NCBI RefSeq assembly: GCF_019551435.1
Contig: NZ_CP080544.1
Location: 496,001 to 560,000, forward strand
Length of the DNA: 64,000 nt
Direction: 5' to 3'
DNA from: Lysobacter soyae
GTDB lineage: Bacteria > Pseudomonadota > Gammaproteobacteria > Xanthomonadales > Xanthomonadaceae
The notes beneath the pieces were generated by a model. It was not told the origin of the DNA. It saw only the letters and a program-made list of their open reading frames with translations, and ran no database searches. Positions 8,984-17,666 of the stretch are shown in pieces; the first letter of the stretch is position 1, and each line of letters starts with the position of its first letter. Both the position numbers and the translations under genes were made by a program.

Positions 8984-9181
8984 ATGAAGCGTTTCACTTC
9001 CATCGGAGCACTCGCATTGGTCGCCGTTTCCGGTTTCGCCATGGCCGCCCCGGCGACCGCGCCGGCCGCCGCCGCAGCACCGACCACCAAGGCCGCCGCG
9101 CCCGCCAAAGCAAAGGTTCAACGCTCGGCACATCGCGCCGCCAAGAAGGCAAGCGTTGCGAAGACGTCGGCCGCCAAATAA
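8984..9181 (+). CDS. Small secreted Ala/Lys-rich basic protein (Asr-like composition)
   Basis: A 65-residue protein with a signal peptide (MKRFTSIGALALVAVSGFAMA) and a mature part made almost entirely of Ala, Lys, Pro, Thr, Ser and Arg, strongly basic towards the C-terminus. The composition resembles enterobacterial acid-shock protein Asr and histone-H1-like tails, but there is no motif that proves a family. AAAGGAT precedes the ATG. A near-perfect terminator follows, and the next gene is a two-component response regulator. Function unknown; periplasmic charge buffering or polyanion binding would fit the composition but is speculation. Confidence 0.7.
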   Translation: MKRFTSIGALALVAVSGFAMAAPATAPAAAAAPTTKAAAPAKAKVQRSAHRAAKKASVAKTSAAK

Positions 9182-9206
9182 GCCGCTCGCAAACTGAAGG
9201 ATTGGA

Positions 9207-9236
9207 CAACTGCCGGCATCGCCGGCAGTTGTTTTT
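9207..9236 (+). terminator. Intrinsic terminator after small secreted proteins
   Basis: CAACTGCCGGC (9207-9217) pairs perfectly with GCCGGCAGTTG (9221-9231) around a 3-base loop, followed by T through 9236. Confidence 0.92.
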
Positions 9237-9272
9237 GCGTCTTGTGCGCTAACGTCGCCTGACGGAGGTTCC

Positions 9273-9953
9273 ATGCGCATTTTGTTGGTCGAAGACGACC
9301 GTGCCACGGCGAAGTTCATCGTCAACGGGCTGACGGAAGAAGGGCATTTGGTCGAGCACGCTGATTGCGGGCGCGACGGATTGTTCCTTGGCATGACCGA
9401 ACCTTTCGACCTCCTCATTTTGGATCGCATGCTGCCCGATCCTGACGGACTGGCGATCTTGAAGGCGTTGCGTGCGGCGGGACACACCACCCCCGCACTG
9501 GTGCTCAGTGCCTTGGGTGATGTCGAACACCGTGTCGAAGGCTTGCGAACCGGCGCCGATGACTACATGTGCAAGCCGTTCGCATTCTCGGAACTGAGCG
9601 CGCGCGTGGCCGGACTGCTTCGTCGTGGCACGGGCGGTGCGGTGCAGGCAGTCGCCACCAAATTGGTGGTGGATACACTCGAGTTGGACTTGTTGAAACA
9701 CACCGCCAAACGCGGTGTCCGCAGCATTGCGCTGCAGCCTCGCGAGTTCAAACTCTTGGAACAATTGATGCGACACGCCGGTGAGGTGGTCACGCGGACG
9801 ATGTTGTTGGAATTGGTCTGGGATTATCACTTCGACCCGCAAACGAATGTCATCGATGTGCACGTGAGCAAACTTCGACAGAAAGTCGAAGCCGACGGTG
9901 AGCGGCCCCTGATTCATACCATTCGTGGCGTCGGCTACCGGTTGGGCGAATGA
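9273..9953 (+). CDS. OmpR-family response regulator
   Basis: A 226-residue DNA-binding response regulator: receiver domain (about 1-115) and winged-helix output domain (about 130-226). The acidic pocket is EDD near the N-terminus, the phospho-acceptor is D51 (LDRMLPDPDG), and the conserved lysine is in CKPFAF. The C-terminal HTIRGVGYRL is the standard OmpR wing. GGAGG precedes the ATG. The gene overlaps the sensor kinase start by four bases (ATGA), so the two are translationally coupled. The stimulus is not evident. The two small secreted proteins just upstream are separated by a terminator. Confidence 0.93.
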   Translation: MRILLVEDDRATAKFIVNGLTEEGHLVEHADCGRDGLFLGMTEPFDLLILDRMLPDPDGLAILKALRAAGHTTPALVLSALGDVEHRVEGLRTGADDYMCKPFAFSELSARVAGLLRRGTGGAVQAVATKLVVDTLELDLLKHTAKRGVRSIALQPREFKLLEQLMRHAGEVVTRTMLLELVWDYHFDPQTNVIDVHVSKLRQKVEADGERPLIHTIRGVGYRLGE

Positions 9954-11308
9954 ACTTTCTGCGTCCGTTTTCCACCAGTGCGCGCCTGACACTGTTGATT
10001 GCCAGCACATACCTATTGTTGCTCTTCGTGCTCGGCGCCGGCGTGTATTACAAAGTCTCCGCACAGCTTGAGGACGACACGCGAAATTTCGTGATGGCAG
10101 ATGCGCAGGAACTGCGGTCGATTCATGCGTTGAACGGCGATGCCGTGTTCTTGCGTGAGGTGGATTCGCGCAGTGCGGATCCCGAAGACAGCGACATGTT
10201 CTATTCGGTATTGGATGCGCGCGGCGTGACACTGGCCGGACAAACTTATCCGCTGCCGGGCGTTCCGGCGGCAAAGCGCTGGCTCAGTTTCAGATTGACG
10301 GATGCGGGGCGGACACGGGTCATTGCGCGGACTTTCAGATTGGGCGGCATGACCCTGATTTCAGGGATGCAAACCCGCGCGGAGGACGGGTTCTTGCAGG
10401 CGATGTTACGTGCAGCCTGGATGAGCTTGGTGTTGGCCGCCGCGTTGAGCGTCCTGACGGCTTGGCTCATATCCAAATGGATGAATCTCCGCCTGATGCG
10501 CTTGAGCGATACCGCAGGCCTCGTTGCATCCGGACAAATCGGACGACGCGTGGATGTCGACCACTCCGGAGACGCCTTCGACCGGATGGGTGTCGAGATC
10601 AATCACATGCTGGATCGCATCGAAGAGTTGATCGGTGGTGTCAGGCAAGTCAGCGACCAAATCGCGCATGATTTGCGCACGCCGCTGACGCACCTGCGCA
10701 ACGACCTGGTCGAATTGAAGATGGACATCGCGCACGGACGTCTGGACGCGCACGGCGTGGATCGCTCGATTGCCAAGACCGATCAATTGCTGGCTACCTT
10801 TTCCGCCATTCTCCGCGTTTCCAAGCTCGAGTCGGAACCATTGCCACCGCGTCTGGCCACCTTGGATCTAGCCACGTTGTGCGCCGATGCCGCAGAACTC
10901 TACCAGCCCGTGGCACAGGAAAAAGGCATCACGATCGACCTTTCGCTCGCGTCGGCAACAATCCAGGGCGAACGCGATCAACTGTTCCAAATGGTGGTCA
11001 ACTTGTTGGACAACGCGATCAAGTATTCACCCGTGGGCAGTCGGGTGCTCGTCTTGACGCAAAGCGAAGGTGCCGGCGCGCGTGTCCGCGTCATGGATGC
11101 CGGCGTGGGTATTCCAGTGTCAGACCGTCAGCGTGTGTTCAATCGATTCGAACGACTCGAGACCCACCGGGGAACACCGGGCAACGGCTTGGGCTTGAGC
11201 TTGGTTCGTGCCATCGTGATGCGCCATGGTGGCACGATCGCATTGAATGACGCACACCCGGGTTTGTGTGTCGACATCAGCCTTCCAGCAATGCCGACAC
11301 CTGCTTGA
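9950..11308 (+). CDS. Sensor histidine kinase
   Basis: A 452-residue inner-membrane kinase, partner of the preceding regulator. Transmembrane helix 1 is at about 11-34, followed by a periplasmic sensor loop of about 120 residues and helix 2 at about 150-178. After these come HAMP, the HisKA domain with phospho-acceptor H240 in IAHDLRTPLTHLRNDL, and a HATPase with the N box (NLLDNAIKYSP), G1 (DAGVGIP) and GNGLGLSLV. All catalytic motifs are intact. The periplasmic domain has no feature I can match to a known ligand. The 3' end overlaps the convergent gene at 11277 by 32 bases. Confidence 0.92.
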   Translation: MNFLRPFSTSARLTLLIASTYLLLLFVLGAGVYYKVSAQLEDDTRNFVMADAQELRSIHALNGDAVFLREVDSRSADPEDSDMFYSVLDARGVTLAGQTYPLPGVPAAKRWLSFRLTDAGRTRVIARTFRLGGMTLISGMQTRAEDGFLQAMLRAAWMSLVLAAALSVLTAWLISKWMNLRLMRLSDTAGLVASGQIGRRVDVDHSGDAFDRMGVEINHMLDRIEELIGGVRQVSDQIAHDLRTPLTHLRNDLVELKMDIAHGRLDAHGVDRSIAKTDQLLATFSAILRVSKLESEPLPPRLATLDLATLCADAAELYQPVAQEKGITIDLSLASATIQGERDQLFQMVVNLLDNAIKYSPVGSRVLVLTQSEGAGARVRVMDAGVGIPVSDRQRVFNRFERLETHRGTPGNGLGLSLVRAIVMRHGGTIALNDAHPGLCVDISLPAMPTPA

Positions 11309-11894
11309 GACTTGCGCGCGCCATGGGTTTTTCCGTGACGGGCGACAGGGGCGCTTGACGAATGTAGTCGCGCGGCAAGACCGCGATATCAAAATCGATG
11401 CCGTCCACCGTTAGCAGTCGAACGTCGACATCGACTGTCCTGACGCGATCGAGCTTGAGTTTGCGCACGCGCTGTAAGGCCTTGATACCGGCGCGCTGCA
11501 AGAAGTCGTCAAACTCGAAGATCGCGTCGACGAACACGTGCAATTGCACTGCGGTGCGTGCATCGGCTGTTCCATCCAGCACCGCGCCCGTCAATCTCGG
11601 GTCGAAGGCTTGCAATGAGTTCATCGCCTCGACGGCAGCTTGGCGCAACCGCAGCACGTGTTGTGATTGATCATCGCCGGAGAACAAGCGTTGGTAGGCG
11701 CGCAGTGCCTCTTCGATTTCGCTATTGCGAGGTAGGCAGGCTTCGTCGTGAATGCCGAGCAGCATGGCCGCCTTGCGTTTGGCGAGCTGGAAATCCCGGA
11801 TGCCGCTTTGCGACATCCAACGCGCGGCTTCGTGGGCAACGCGATGACGACGCTCGCGCGCACGTGCGCCAGAATGTTGTCGTGCCTGATGCAT
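11277..11894 (-). CDS. Conserved unknown protein, possibly nucleotidyltransferase-like
   Basis: A 205-residue soluble protein without signal peptide or membrane helix. It is rich in basic residues at the N-terminus, then helical (EEALRAYQRLF), then has a segment FDPRLTGAVLDGTADARTAV followed by LHVFVDAIFEFDDFL. The G-x-V-x-x-GTA-x-x-R pattern followed by a strand with D recalls the core of nucleotidyltransferase folds. I also recall relatives in other proteobacteria under conflicting names, but cannot verify this. It lies 68 bases downstream of ponA on the same strand and overlaps the end of the convergent kinase gene. Function unknown. Confidence 0.7.
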   Translation of the reverse strand: MHQARQHSGARARERRHRVAHEAARWMSQSGIRDFQLAKRKAAMLLGIHDEACLPRNSEIEEALRAYQRLFSGDDQSQHVLRLRQAAVEAMNSLQAFDPRLTGAVLDGTADARTAVQLHVFVDAIFEFDDFLQRAGIKALQRVRKLKLDRVRTVDVDVRLLTVDGIDFDIAVLPRDYIRQAPLSPVTEKPMARASLKQVSALLEG

Positions 11895-11962
11895 GGCGAC
11901 ATCCCCGGTGGATTACGCTTTGACTGTAACCCACGGAGATGAAAATTGCCTGCAGACGCGGC

Positions 11963-14443
11963 CTAGAAGATGTCGTAGGTCTCTTCGGTCGGTGCCGCTT
12001 CTTCCGCGCTTTGTTCCGCTTTGGGCGCCTGCGAATAATCGATGTAATCCTCGATCACGTCTTGGTCTTCTTCTTTGATCCATTCGCCGTTTTTGATCTG
12101 CACCATGCCTGATGGCGGTTCGACCGGGCTGTCCGGCACACCCTTCAGGGCCGTTCCCATGTAGTCGATCCAGATCGGCAAAGCGGCCTTGCCGCCGTAT
12201 TCGCCATAGCCGAGCGTTTTGTCGTCGTCGCGGCCGACCCAAACCACCGTCACCAAGTTTCCACCGAATCCGGTGAACCAAGCATCCCGGTGATCATTGG
12301 TCGACCCGGTCTTGCCGCCGACATCCTCGCGATTGAGGCTGCGCGCGGCGGTCGCCGTGCCGCGTTTCACAACGTCACGCATCATTGAGTTCAACTGATA
12401 GGCAACGCGCTCGTCAATGGCACGCGGCGCGACGATCGCCCCGGCCGGCAGCGCTGCGGCTTTGGCGGCGGGTTTGCTCGGTGCGTCTTTGGCGACCGCC
12501 TTGGCGGGTTGCGGCGCACCGCCAAGATTGAATCCGTCCACCACGTCAGGTGCTGCGGGCGCGGCGTTCGCCGCGGTGGCCGTGCTCGACGCCCCGGTGC
12601 AGCCGCGGCAGGCGAGCGCCGGATTCTCTTTGAATATCGTCTTGCCGTCGCTATCGACCACCGTGTCGATAAACCACACATTGACGCGGAAGCCGCCGTT
12701 GGCGAATGCCGCGTAGCCGCGTGCTACGTCGATCGGGCGCAGGGTTGCCGCGCCGAGCGACATCGACAGATTGCGCGGCAGTTCTTTCTCATCAAAGCCG
12801 AAGTGCGAAATGTAGCGGCGCGCATAGTCCACACCGATGGCGTCCAACAAACGGACTGACACCAGATTCTTCGAGCGGACCAACGCTTCACGCAAGGCGA
12901 TGGGGCCGGAGAAGCCGCCGCCGTCATTTTGCGGGCGCCAGACGTGATTGGCGCGGTCGCGGAATACGACCGGCGCGTCCAGCACGATGGAAGTCGGGTT
13001 GTAACCCTTTTCAAACGACGCCGCATATAAGAAGGGTTTGAAGCTGGAGCCTGGCTGGCGACGTGCTTGCGTCGCGCGGTTGAACGGCGTGCCGTTGAAG
13101 CTGAAACCACCGATCAAGGCTTTCAGGGCGCCGTTCATGGGGTCGATCGAGATCAGCGACGCTTGGGCCTTCGGCAGTTGGTCCAACACCCAGGTTTTGT
13201 CTTTGGTTTCGCGCACACGCGCCACATCGCCGCGTTTGAACAGGCTGGCGGGCGTGCGGCCGGGCCAGGATGCAGCCATGGAGGCGGGCAGATCCACCGC
13301 ATTACCGTCGGCATCGACGGCTTTCATCCCGTCGTTGCCCGACGGTCCGGTAACGATCACGGCGCGCAATCCCGATTGGGTCGGGAACGCATTCAATTTC
13401 GCCGCGATCACTTCATTCGAGGCATTCGCCGGCAGATCGAAGTGTTTTTCCGCCCCGCGCCAGCCATGACGATGATCATAGGCGCGCAATCCTTGGCGCA
13501 CGGCAAGTTCGGCGGCCAATTGCTTATCCGGGTCGATGGTTGTGGTGACGCGATAGCCTTTCTCCAACGCGTCTTTGCCGTAGCGTTGCAGCATCTCTTG
13601 GCGAACCATTTCCGCCACGTAAGGGGCATAGACCTCAATCTCACGTTGATGCCGACCGGCATGCATGGGCTCGCGGGCTGCGGCATCGGCTTCCGCCTGG
13701 CTCACGTAGCCGAACTGGACCATTCTCGGCAGGATGTAGTTGTTACGGCGATCCTCGTTCCGTTCGGGATTCGCCAGCGGATTAGCGGTTGTCGGGAATT
13801 TCGGCGTGCCGACCAGCGTGGTCAACTCACCCAGAGTCAATTGTTCGAGCTTCTTGCCGTAGTAGTACTCGGCCGCCGCCGCGATGCCGTAATTGCGATT
13901 GCCGAAGAAGCTCTTGTTCAAGTAAAGCTCGAGTATTTCATCCTTGCTCAAGTTGGCTTCGATTTTCCGGGCCAGCAGGATTTGCGAGAACTTGGCACTG
14001 TAATCACGCGCTTGGTTCTCTTGATAGAACTGCTTGGCGACCTGCATGGTGATGGTGGAGCCGCCGGGCACGCGCTTGTCATCGGTCGTGGCCAAAAGAT
14101 AGACCGCCCGGAACAACCCTTTGAAGTCCACGCCGCCATGGTGGTAGAAGTCGGCGTCTTCCGCCGCGATAAAGGCGTTCTTGACCTGCTCCGGCACGTT
14201 CTTGATATCGACCGGGTAGCGGCGTCCTTCCCCGAACAGGCCCATCAGGCGACCGTCGGCCGCGTACACGGTCAGCGGTTCTTGCAGTTCCACATTCTTC
14301 AGTTCGGACACGTCGGGCAGCTTGCTGCTCACGCGCCAGTAAAGGATGCCGGCGGCCAAAACGCCGAGGAGAAAGAGGATCAGGCCGGCCAGCAGGCCGA
14401 AACGGAGGACGCGGGGGATCGAGGGCATCGGAAAGCTACGCAA
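11963..14443 (-). CDS. mrcA: Penicillin-binding protein 1A
   Basis: A bifunctional class A PBP (ponA/mrcA), 826 residues, inner-membrane anchored with the catalytic parts in the periplasm. After one N-terminal membrane helix (about 13-36), the glycosyltransferase domain shows [10 protein letters not shown] with catalytic E95. The transpeptidase domain has SSFK (SxxK), SKN (SxN) and KTGST (KTG). An Ala/Pro-rich insertion carrying a CRGC motif lies between SxN and KTG regions, and the C-terminus is an acidic tail ending EETYDIF. The start may instead be the ATG at 14428. It is divergent from pilM, the arrangement common in pseudomonads and xanthomonads. Confidence 0.96.
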   Translation of the reverse strand: MRSFPMPSIPRVLRFGLLAGLILFLLGVLAAGILYWRVSSKLPDVSELKNVELQEPLTVYAADGRLMGLFGEGRRYPVDIKNVPEQVKNAFIAAEDADFYHHGGVDFKGLFRAVYLLATTDDKRVPGGSTITMQVAKQFYQENQARDYSAKFSQILLARKIEANLSKDEILELYLNKSFFGNRNYGIAAAAEYYYGKKLEQLTLGELTTLVGTPKFPTTANPLANPERNEDRRNNYILPRMVQFGYVSQAEADAAAREPMHAGRHQREIEVYAPYVAEMVRQEMLQRYGKDALEKGYRVTTTIDPDKQLAAELAVRQGLRAYDHRHGWRGAEKHFDLPANASNEVIAAKLNAFPTQSGLRAVIVTGPSGNDGMKAVDADGNAVDLPASMAASWPGRTPASLFKRGDVARVRETKDKTWVLDQLPKAQASLISIDPMNGALKALIGGFSFNGTPFNRATQARRQPGSSFKPFLYAASFEKGYNPTSIVLDAPVVFRDRANHVWRPQNDGGGFSGPIALREALVRSKNLVSVRLLDAIGVDYARRYISHFGFDEKELPRNLSMSLGAATLRPIDVARGYAAFANGGFRVNVWFIDTVVDSDGKTIFKENPALACRGCTGASSTATAANAAPAAPDVVDGFNLGGAPQPAKAVAKDAPSKPAAKAAALPAGAIVAPRAIDERVAYQLNSMMRDVVKRGTATAARSLNREDVGGKTGSTNDHRDAWFTGFGGNLVTVVWVGRDDDKTLGYGEYGGKAALPIWIDYMGTALKGVPDSPVEPPSGMVQIKNGEWIKEEDQDVIEDYIDYSQAPKAEQSAEEAAPTEETYDIF

Positions 14444-14534
14444 ATGCTGTCAGCTGGCAAGTATATAGACCCGCGTCTGATCCCGATGAGACGTTGCCGC
14501 GTCTGGAACGGATCAAAAAAGTTAAAGTAAAGTC

Positions 14535-14563
14535 TTGCATTCCCGTGAAAAGTTCGTTATTTA
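14535..14563 (+). promoter_or_regulatory. Predicted sigma70 promoter of the pilMNOPQ operon
   Basis: TTGCAT (14535-14540) and TATTTA (14558-14563) are separated by 17 bases, 55 bases before the chosen pilM start, in the divergent ponA-pilM gap. Sequence match only. Confidence 0.5.
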
Positions 14564-14618
14564 ACTGATCTAAAGGTCCGTGAACGGGTCCACCAGCACT
14601 CCAAAGGGGGAGGCCGAA

Positions 14619-15677
14619 GTGGGGTTTATTCGAAAGTCGAGCGCGCCGCTTGTCGGCGTGGATATCAGCAGCACGGCCGTAAAGCTGTTGCAGCTGTCCA
14701 GGAGCGGCACCGGCTATCGCGTGGAAAACTACGCGGTTGAGCCCTTGCCGGCGAACGCCGTAGTTGAAAAGTCCCTCGCGGATATCGATGCGGTCGGACA
14801 AGCCATTCGCCGCGCCGCCGAACGTGCGGGCATCAAGACCAAAGGCGCCGCCGCCGCTGTTCCGGGCTCCAGCGTGATCAGCCGGGTGATCCCCATGGCC
14901 GCCAACCTCAGTGAAGAGGACATGGAAGCCCAGGTGGAAGTCGAGGCCGGCAACTATGTGCCTTACCCGATGGAAGAAGTGAATTACGACTTCGAAGTCC
15001 TCGGTCCGATGCCGAACGCCCCTGATTCGGTACAGGTGCTGCTGGTCGCATCGCGCTCCGAAAACGTCGAAGCCCGACAGGCAGCCCTTGAAATGGGCGG
15101 TCTGGAGGCGAAATTGGTCGATGTCGAAGCATTTGCCATCGAAAACGCATTCAGCTTGATCGTTCCGCAGCTGACGGCAAAAAAAGACGGCTTGGTGGCG
15201 CTGGTGGATATCGGCGCGTCAATGACCACCATCAATGTGTTGCAACAAGGTCGCAGCCAATATCTGCGCGAGCAGCAATTCGGCGGTAAGCAATTGACCG
15301 ACGAAATCATGCGCCGCTACGGCTTGAGCTATGAAGAAGCCGGCCGTGCCAAGCGTTTGGGCGGACTGCCGGACACCTATGAAGTGGAAGTGCTGGAGCC
15401 CTTCAAGGATTCACTGGCACAGCAAGTAGGTCGTTTGCTCCAGTTCTACTATGCGAGCAGCCAATACAACCGTGTGGACCAAATCGTGGTGGCCGGCGGC
15501 TGTGCCTCCATCCCGGGCATCGCCCAGGTCATTGAAGAAAACCTCGGCGTGCCCACCATCGTCGCGAACCCGCTTGCACAAATGACCTTGGATCGTCGCG
15601 TGCAGGCGAATGCATTGGCACTGGACGCCCCGGCTTTGATGATTGCCTGCGGCCTCGCGATGAGGAGCTTCGACTAA
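14619..15677 (+). CDS. pilM: Type IV pilus inner-membrane platform protein PilM
   Basis: PilM is an actin/FtsA-like cytoplasmic ATP-binding protein that binds the N-terminus of PilN and links the pilus motor to the alignment complex. The start is taken as the GTG at 14619, giving 352 residues beginning MGFIRKSSAPLVGVDISSTAV. A strong GGGGGAGG lies at the right distance, and homologs start there; the frame reaches back to 14580. The FtsA-like phosphate segments DISSTAVK and ALVDIGASMT are visible. The stop and the pilN start overlap (TAATG). Confidence 0.95.
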   Translation: MGFIRKSSAPLVGVDISSTAVKLLQLSRSGTGYRVENYAVEPLPANAVVEKSLADIDAVGQAIRRAAERAGIKTKGAAAAVPGSSVISRVIPMAANLSEEDMEAQVEVEAGNYVPYPMEEVNYDFEVLGPMPNAPDSVQVLLVASRSENVEARQAALEMGGLEAKLVDVEAFAIENAFSLIVPQLTAKKDGLVALVDIGASMTTINVLQQGRSQYLREQQFGGKQLTDEIMRRYGLSYEEAGRAKRLGGLPDTYEVEVLEPFKDSLAQQVGRLLQFYYASSQYNRVDQIVVAGGCASIPGIAQVIEENLGVPTIVANPLAQMTLDRRVQANALALDAPALMIACGLAMRSFD

Positions 15678-16468
15678 TGGCAAAAATCAATCTATTGCCG
15701 TGGCGCGCAGAGCGCCAACGCCAGCGTCAGAAAGAATTCCAATTGATGATGGGCGGTGCCGCCGTCATCGGCTTGGTCTTGTCCGGTCTCTGGTATTTGT
15801 ACAACGTCAATCAGATCAGCGGGCAAACAGAGCGCAACACCTATCTCGAAGCTGAAATTGTCAAAATCGACAAGGAAATCGAAGAGATCAAGACGCTGAA
15901 CCAAAAGCGTGACGATCTCTTGGCGCGCAAGACCGCGGTTGAGAAACTGCAAGCCAACCGTTTCCAAATGGTGCATTTATTTGATGCGATCGTTCGCACC
16001 TTGCCGGAAGGCGTGGTGTTGACCTCGATCAAACAGGAAGGCGAAATCCTCACCTTGGACGGCCGCTCGCAATCCAATGCGCGCGTCGCCACTTACATGC
16101 GCAATCTTGAAAGCTCGGGTTGGATGACCAATCCGCAGGTGAATGTGATCGAAGTCGGTGGTGCACCGGCTAACGGGACGATCACCAGCAGCGAAAACCT
16201 GATGCCCTATCTGTTCACGCTGAAAGTGAACTTGGCCAACCCGAATGCGCCGCGTGATCCCAATGCGGAACCGACGCCGGACCCGATTCCTGTGCAAATG
16301 ACCCAGCAGCCCGCCGCCAGCGTGACGCCGGTTGTCCAAAACACAGTAGACAAGATGACGTCGACGCAACCGGCACCTCCGGCTCAACCCGGTGCACCGG
16401 CAACCGCGCCGGCGCCGCAACCGGCATCGGCGCCGCAAGTTGCGCCGAACCAAACTCCGGGGAAATAA
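15677..16468 (+). CDS. pilN: Type IV pilus assembly protein PilN
   Basis: PilN is a single-pass inner-membrane protein that binds PilM through its N-terminal INLLPWR motif, present here as MAKINLLPWRAERQ. A membrane helix (about 22-42) is followed by a periplasmic coiled coil and a ferredoxin-like domain that pairs with PilO. At 263 residues it is longer than many PilN proteins because of a Pro/Gln/Ala-rich C-terminal extension (about 195-263), probably a flexible periplasmic tail. pilO follows after three bases. Confidence 0.95.
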   Translation: MAKINLLPWRAERQRQRQKEFQLMMGGAAVIGLVLSGLWYLYNVNQISGQTERNTYLEAEIVKIDKEIEEIKTLNQKRDDLLARKTAVEKLQANRFQMVHLFDAIVRTLPEGVVLTSIKQEGEILTLDGRSQSNARVATYMRNLESSGWMTNPQVNVIEVGGAPANGTITSSENLMPYLFTLKVNLANPNAPRDPNAEPTPDPIPVQMTQQPAASVTPVVQNTVDKMTSTQPAPPAQPGAPATAPAPQPASAPQVAPNQTPGK

Positions 16469-16471
16469 GCC

Positions 16472-17113
16472 ATGGCCAAGCAAAAACTTGATTTGAATAA
16501 CATCGGCGCGTGGCCGCGTTCATACCAACTCGGCTTCTGCGGTTTCGTGGTCGCGCTGATTGTCGGCCTGGCATGGTTGCTCTTGTTCCGTGGCCAATCC
16601 GAAGAATTGACCAACCTCGAGCAGAAGGAATCGGAACTGCGCGGCACTTTTGAAAAGAAGGCCTCCGACGCAGCCAATCTGGAGCCGCTCAAGGCGCAAC
16701 TGGCTCAGATGGAAATCGACTTGAAGCAAATGCTCCGTCAGCTTCCGAGCCGCACCGAAATGCCGGACATGATTGTCGACATTTCCCAATCGGCGCTTGG
16801 CGCGGGCCTCCGGGTGGACAGCTTCAAACCGGGTGACGAGCACAAACAAGACGTTTATGCCGAGAAGCCGATCGATATTTCCTTGGCCGGCAGCTTCCAC
16901 CAATTCGGTGACTTCATGAGCCGGGTCGCTTCGCTTCCTCGCGTTGTCATCATGAACATGACCAATGTGGCGCTGACACCGCGAGACAAGTCGAAAGGCG
17001 GCGGTCTCGAGATGAAGGGCACGGTCAAGACCTACCGCTACCTCGATGAGACCGAAGTGCAGGCCGATGCGAAGGCAGAAGCCGACAAGAAGAAAGCGGA
17101 GGCCAAGAAGTGA
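16472..17113 (+). CDS. pilO: Type IV pilus assembly protein PilO
   Basis: A 213-residue bitopic inner-membrane protein that heterodimerises with PilN and contacts PilP. It has a cytoplasmic N-terminus, a membrane helix (about 23-43), a coiled coil (LTNLEQKESELRG and following) and a periplasmic ferredoxin-like domain. The C-terminus ends in a Lys/Glu/Ala-rich tail. Its position between pilN and pilP, and the standard length, support the call. The stop codon overlaps the pilP start. Confidence 0.94.
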   Translation: MAKQKLDLNNIGAWPRSYQLGFCGFVVALIVGLAWLLLFRGQSEELTNLEQKESELRGTFEKKASDAANLEPLKAQLAQMEIDLKQMLRQLPSRTEMPDMIVDISQSALGAGLRVDSFKPGDEHKQDVYAEKPIDISLAGSFHQFGDFMSRVASLPRVVIMNMTNVALTPRDKSKGGGLEMKGTVKTYRYLDETEVQADAKAEADKKKAEAKK

Positions 17114-17649
17114 TGAAGAACGCAAGCATCCGTTTGCAACGACTCGCCGTCATCGCGCTTGCCGCGATCTCGCTGGTCGCTTGTACGCGCTCGGTCACTT
17201 CCAGCCCGAACGAACCGAAAGATCTTGAAAAGTGGGTCAAAGACACGCGGGCGAAGCCGGGACAACCGCTCAAGCCCCTGGACCCGATCGCGCCTTTCGA
17301 AACGTTCGTGTACCAAGCCGGTACCTTGCCTGATCCGTTTGATTTGCAAGGCAAGGCCGATAGTCTGAGTTCCTCGCGGCCGGATTCCGGACGCCGTCGT
17401 CAGCCGCTTGAGGCGTATCCTTTGGATGCCTTGAAGATGGTCGGGACCCTCGGTCGCGGCAACTCGATTGTGGCCTTGATCATGGCGCCGGACAAAGTGG
17501 CATACCGGGTCCCGATCGGGGCTTATATCGGCCAAAACGAAGGCCGGGTAACGGTCATCCGTGAAGACCATATCGAACTGGTGGAGCTGCAACCCGATGG
17601 GGCGGGTGGTTGGCTGCAACGCAATGCAACGATTAGTTTGAACCAATAA
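17113..17649 (+). CDS. pilP: Type IV pilus lipoprotein PilP
   Basis: PilP is an inner-membrane lipoprotein that bridges PilN/PilO and the secretin PilQ. The protein begins MKNASIRLQRLAVIALAAIS and has a lipobox LVAC with acylated cysteine C24, then a disordered stretch and the beta-sandwich domain that binds PilQ (LDALKMVGTL to the end). I choose the ATG at 17113 (TGATG overlap with pilO) over the adjacent GTG at 17110. The stop overlaps the next frame (TAATG). Confidence 0.94.
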   Translation: MKNASIRLQRLAVIALAAISLVACTRSVTSSPNEPKDLEKWVKDTRAKPGQPLKPLDPIAPFETFVYQAGTLPDPFDLQGKADSLSSSRPDSGRRRQPLEAYPLDALKMVGTLGRGNSIVALIMAPDKVAYRVPIGAYIGQNEGRVTVIREDHIELVELQPDGAGGWLQRNATISLNQ

Positions 17650-17666
17650 TGATTAGGGGAATGCAC

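Noticed and set aside
13067-14530. 487-codon plus-strand open frame opposite PBP1a
   Set aside because: Low-complexity His/Arg/Gly-rich translation typical of an antisense shadow. PBP1a on the other strand has all catalytic motifs.
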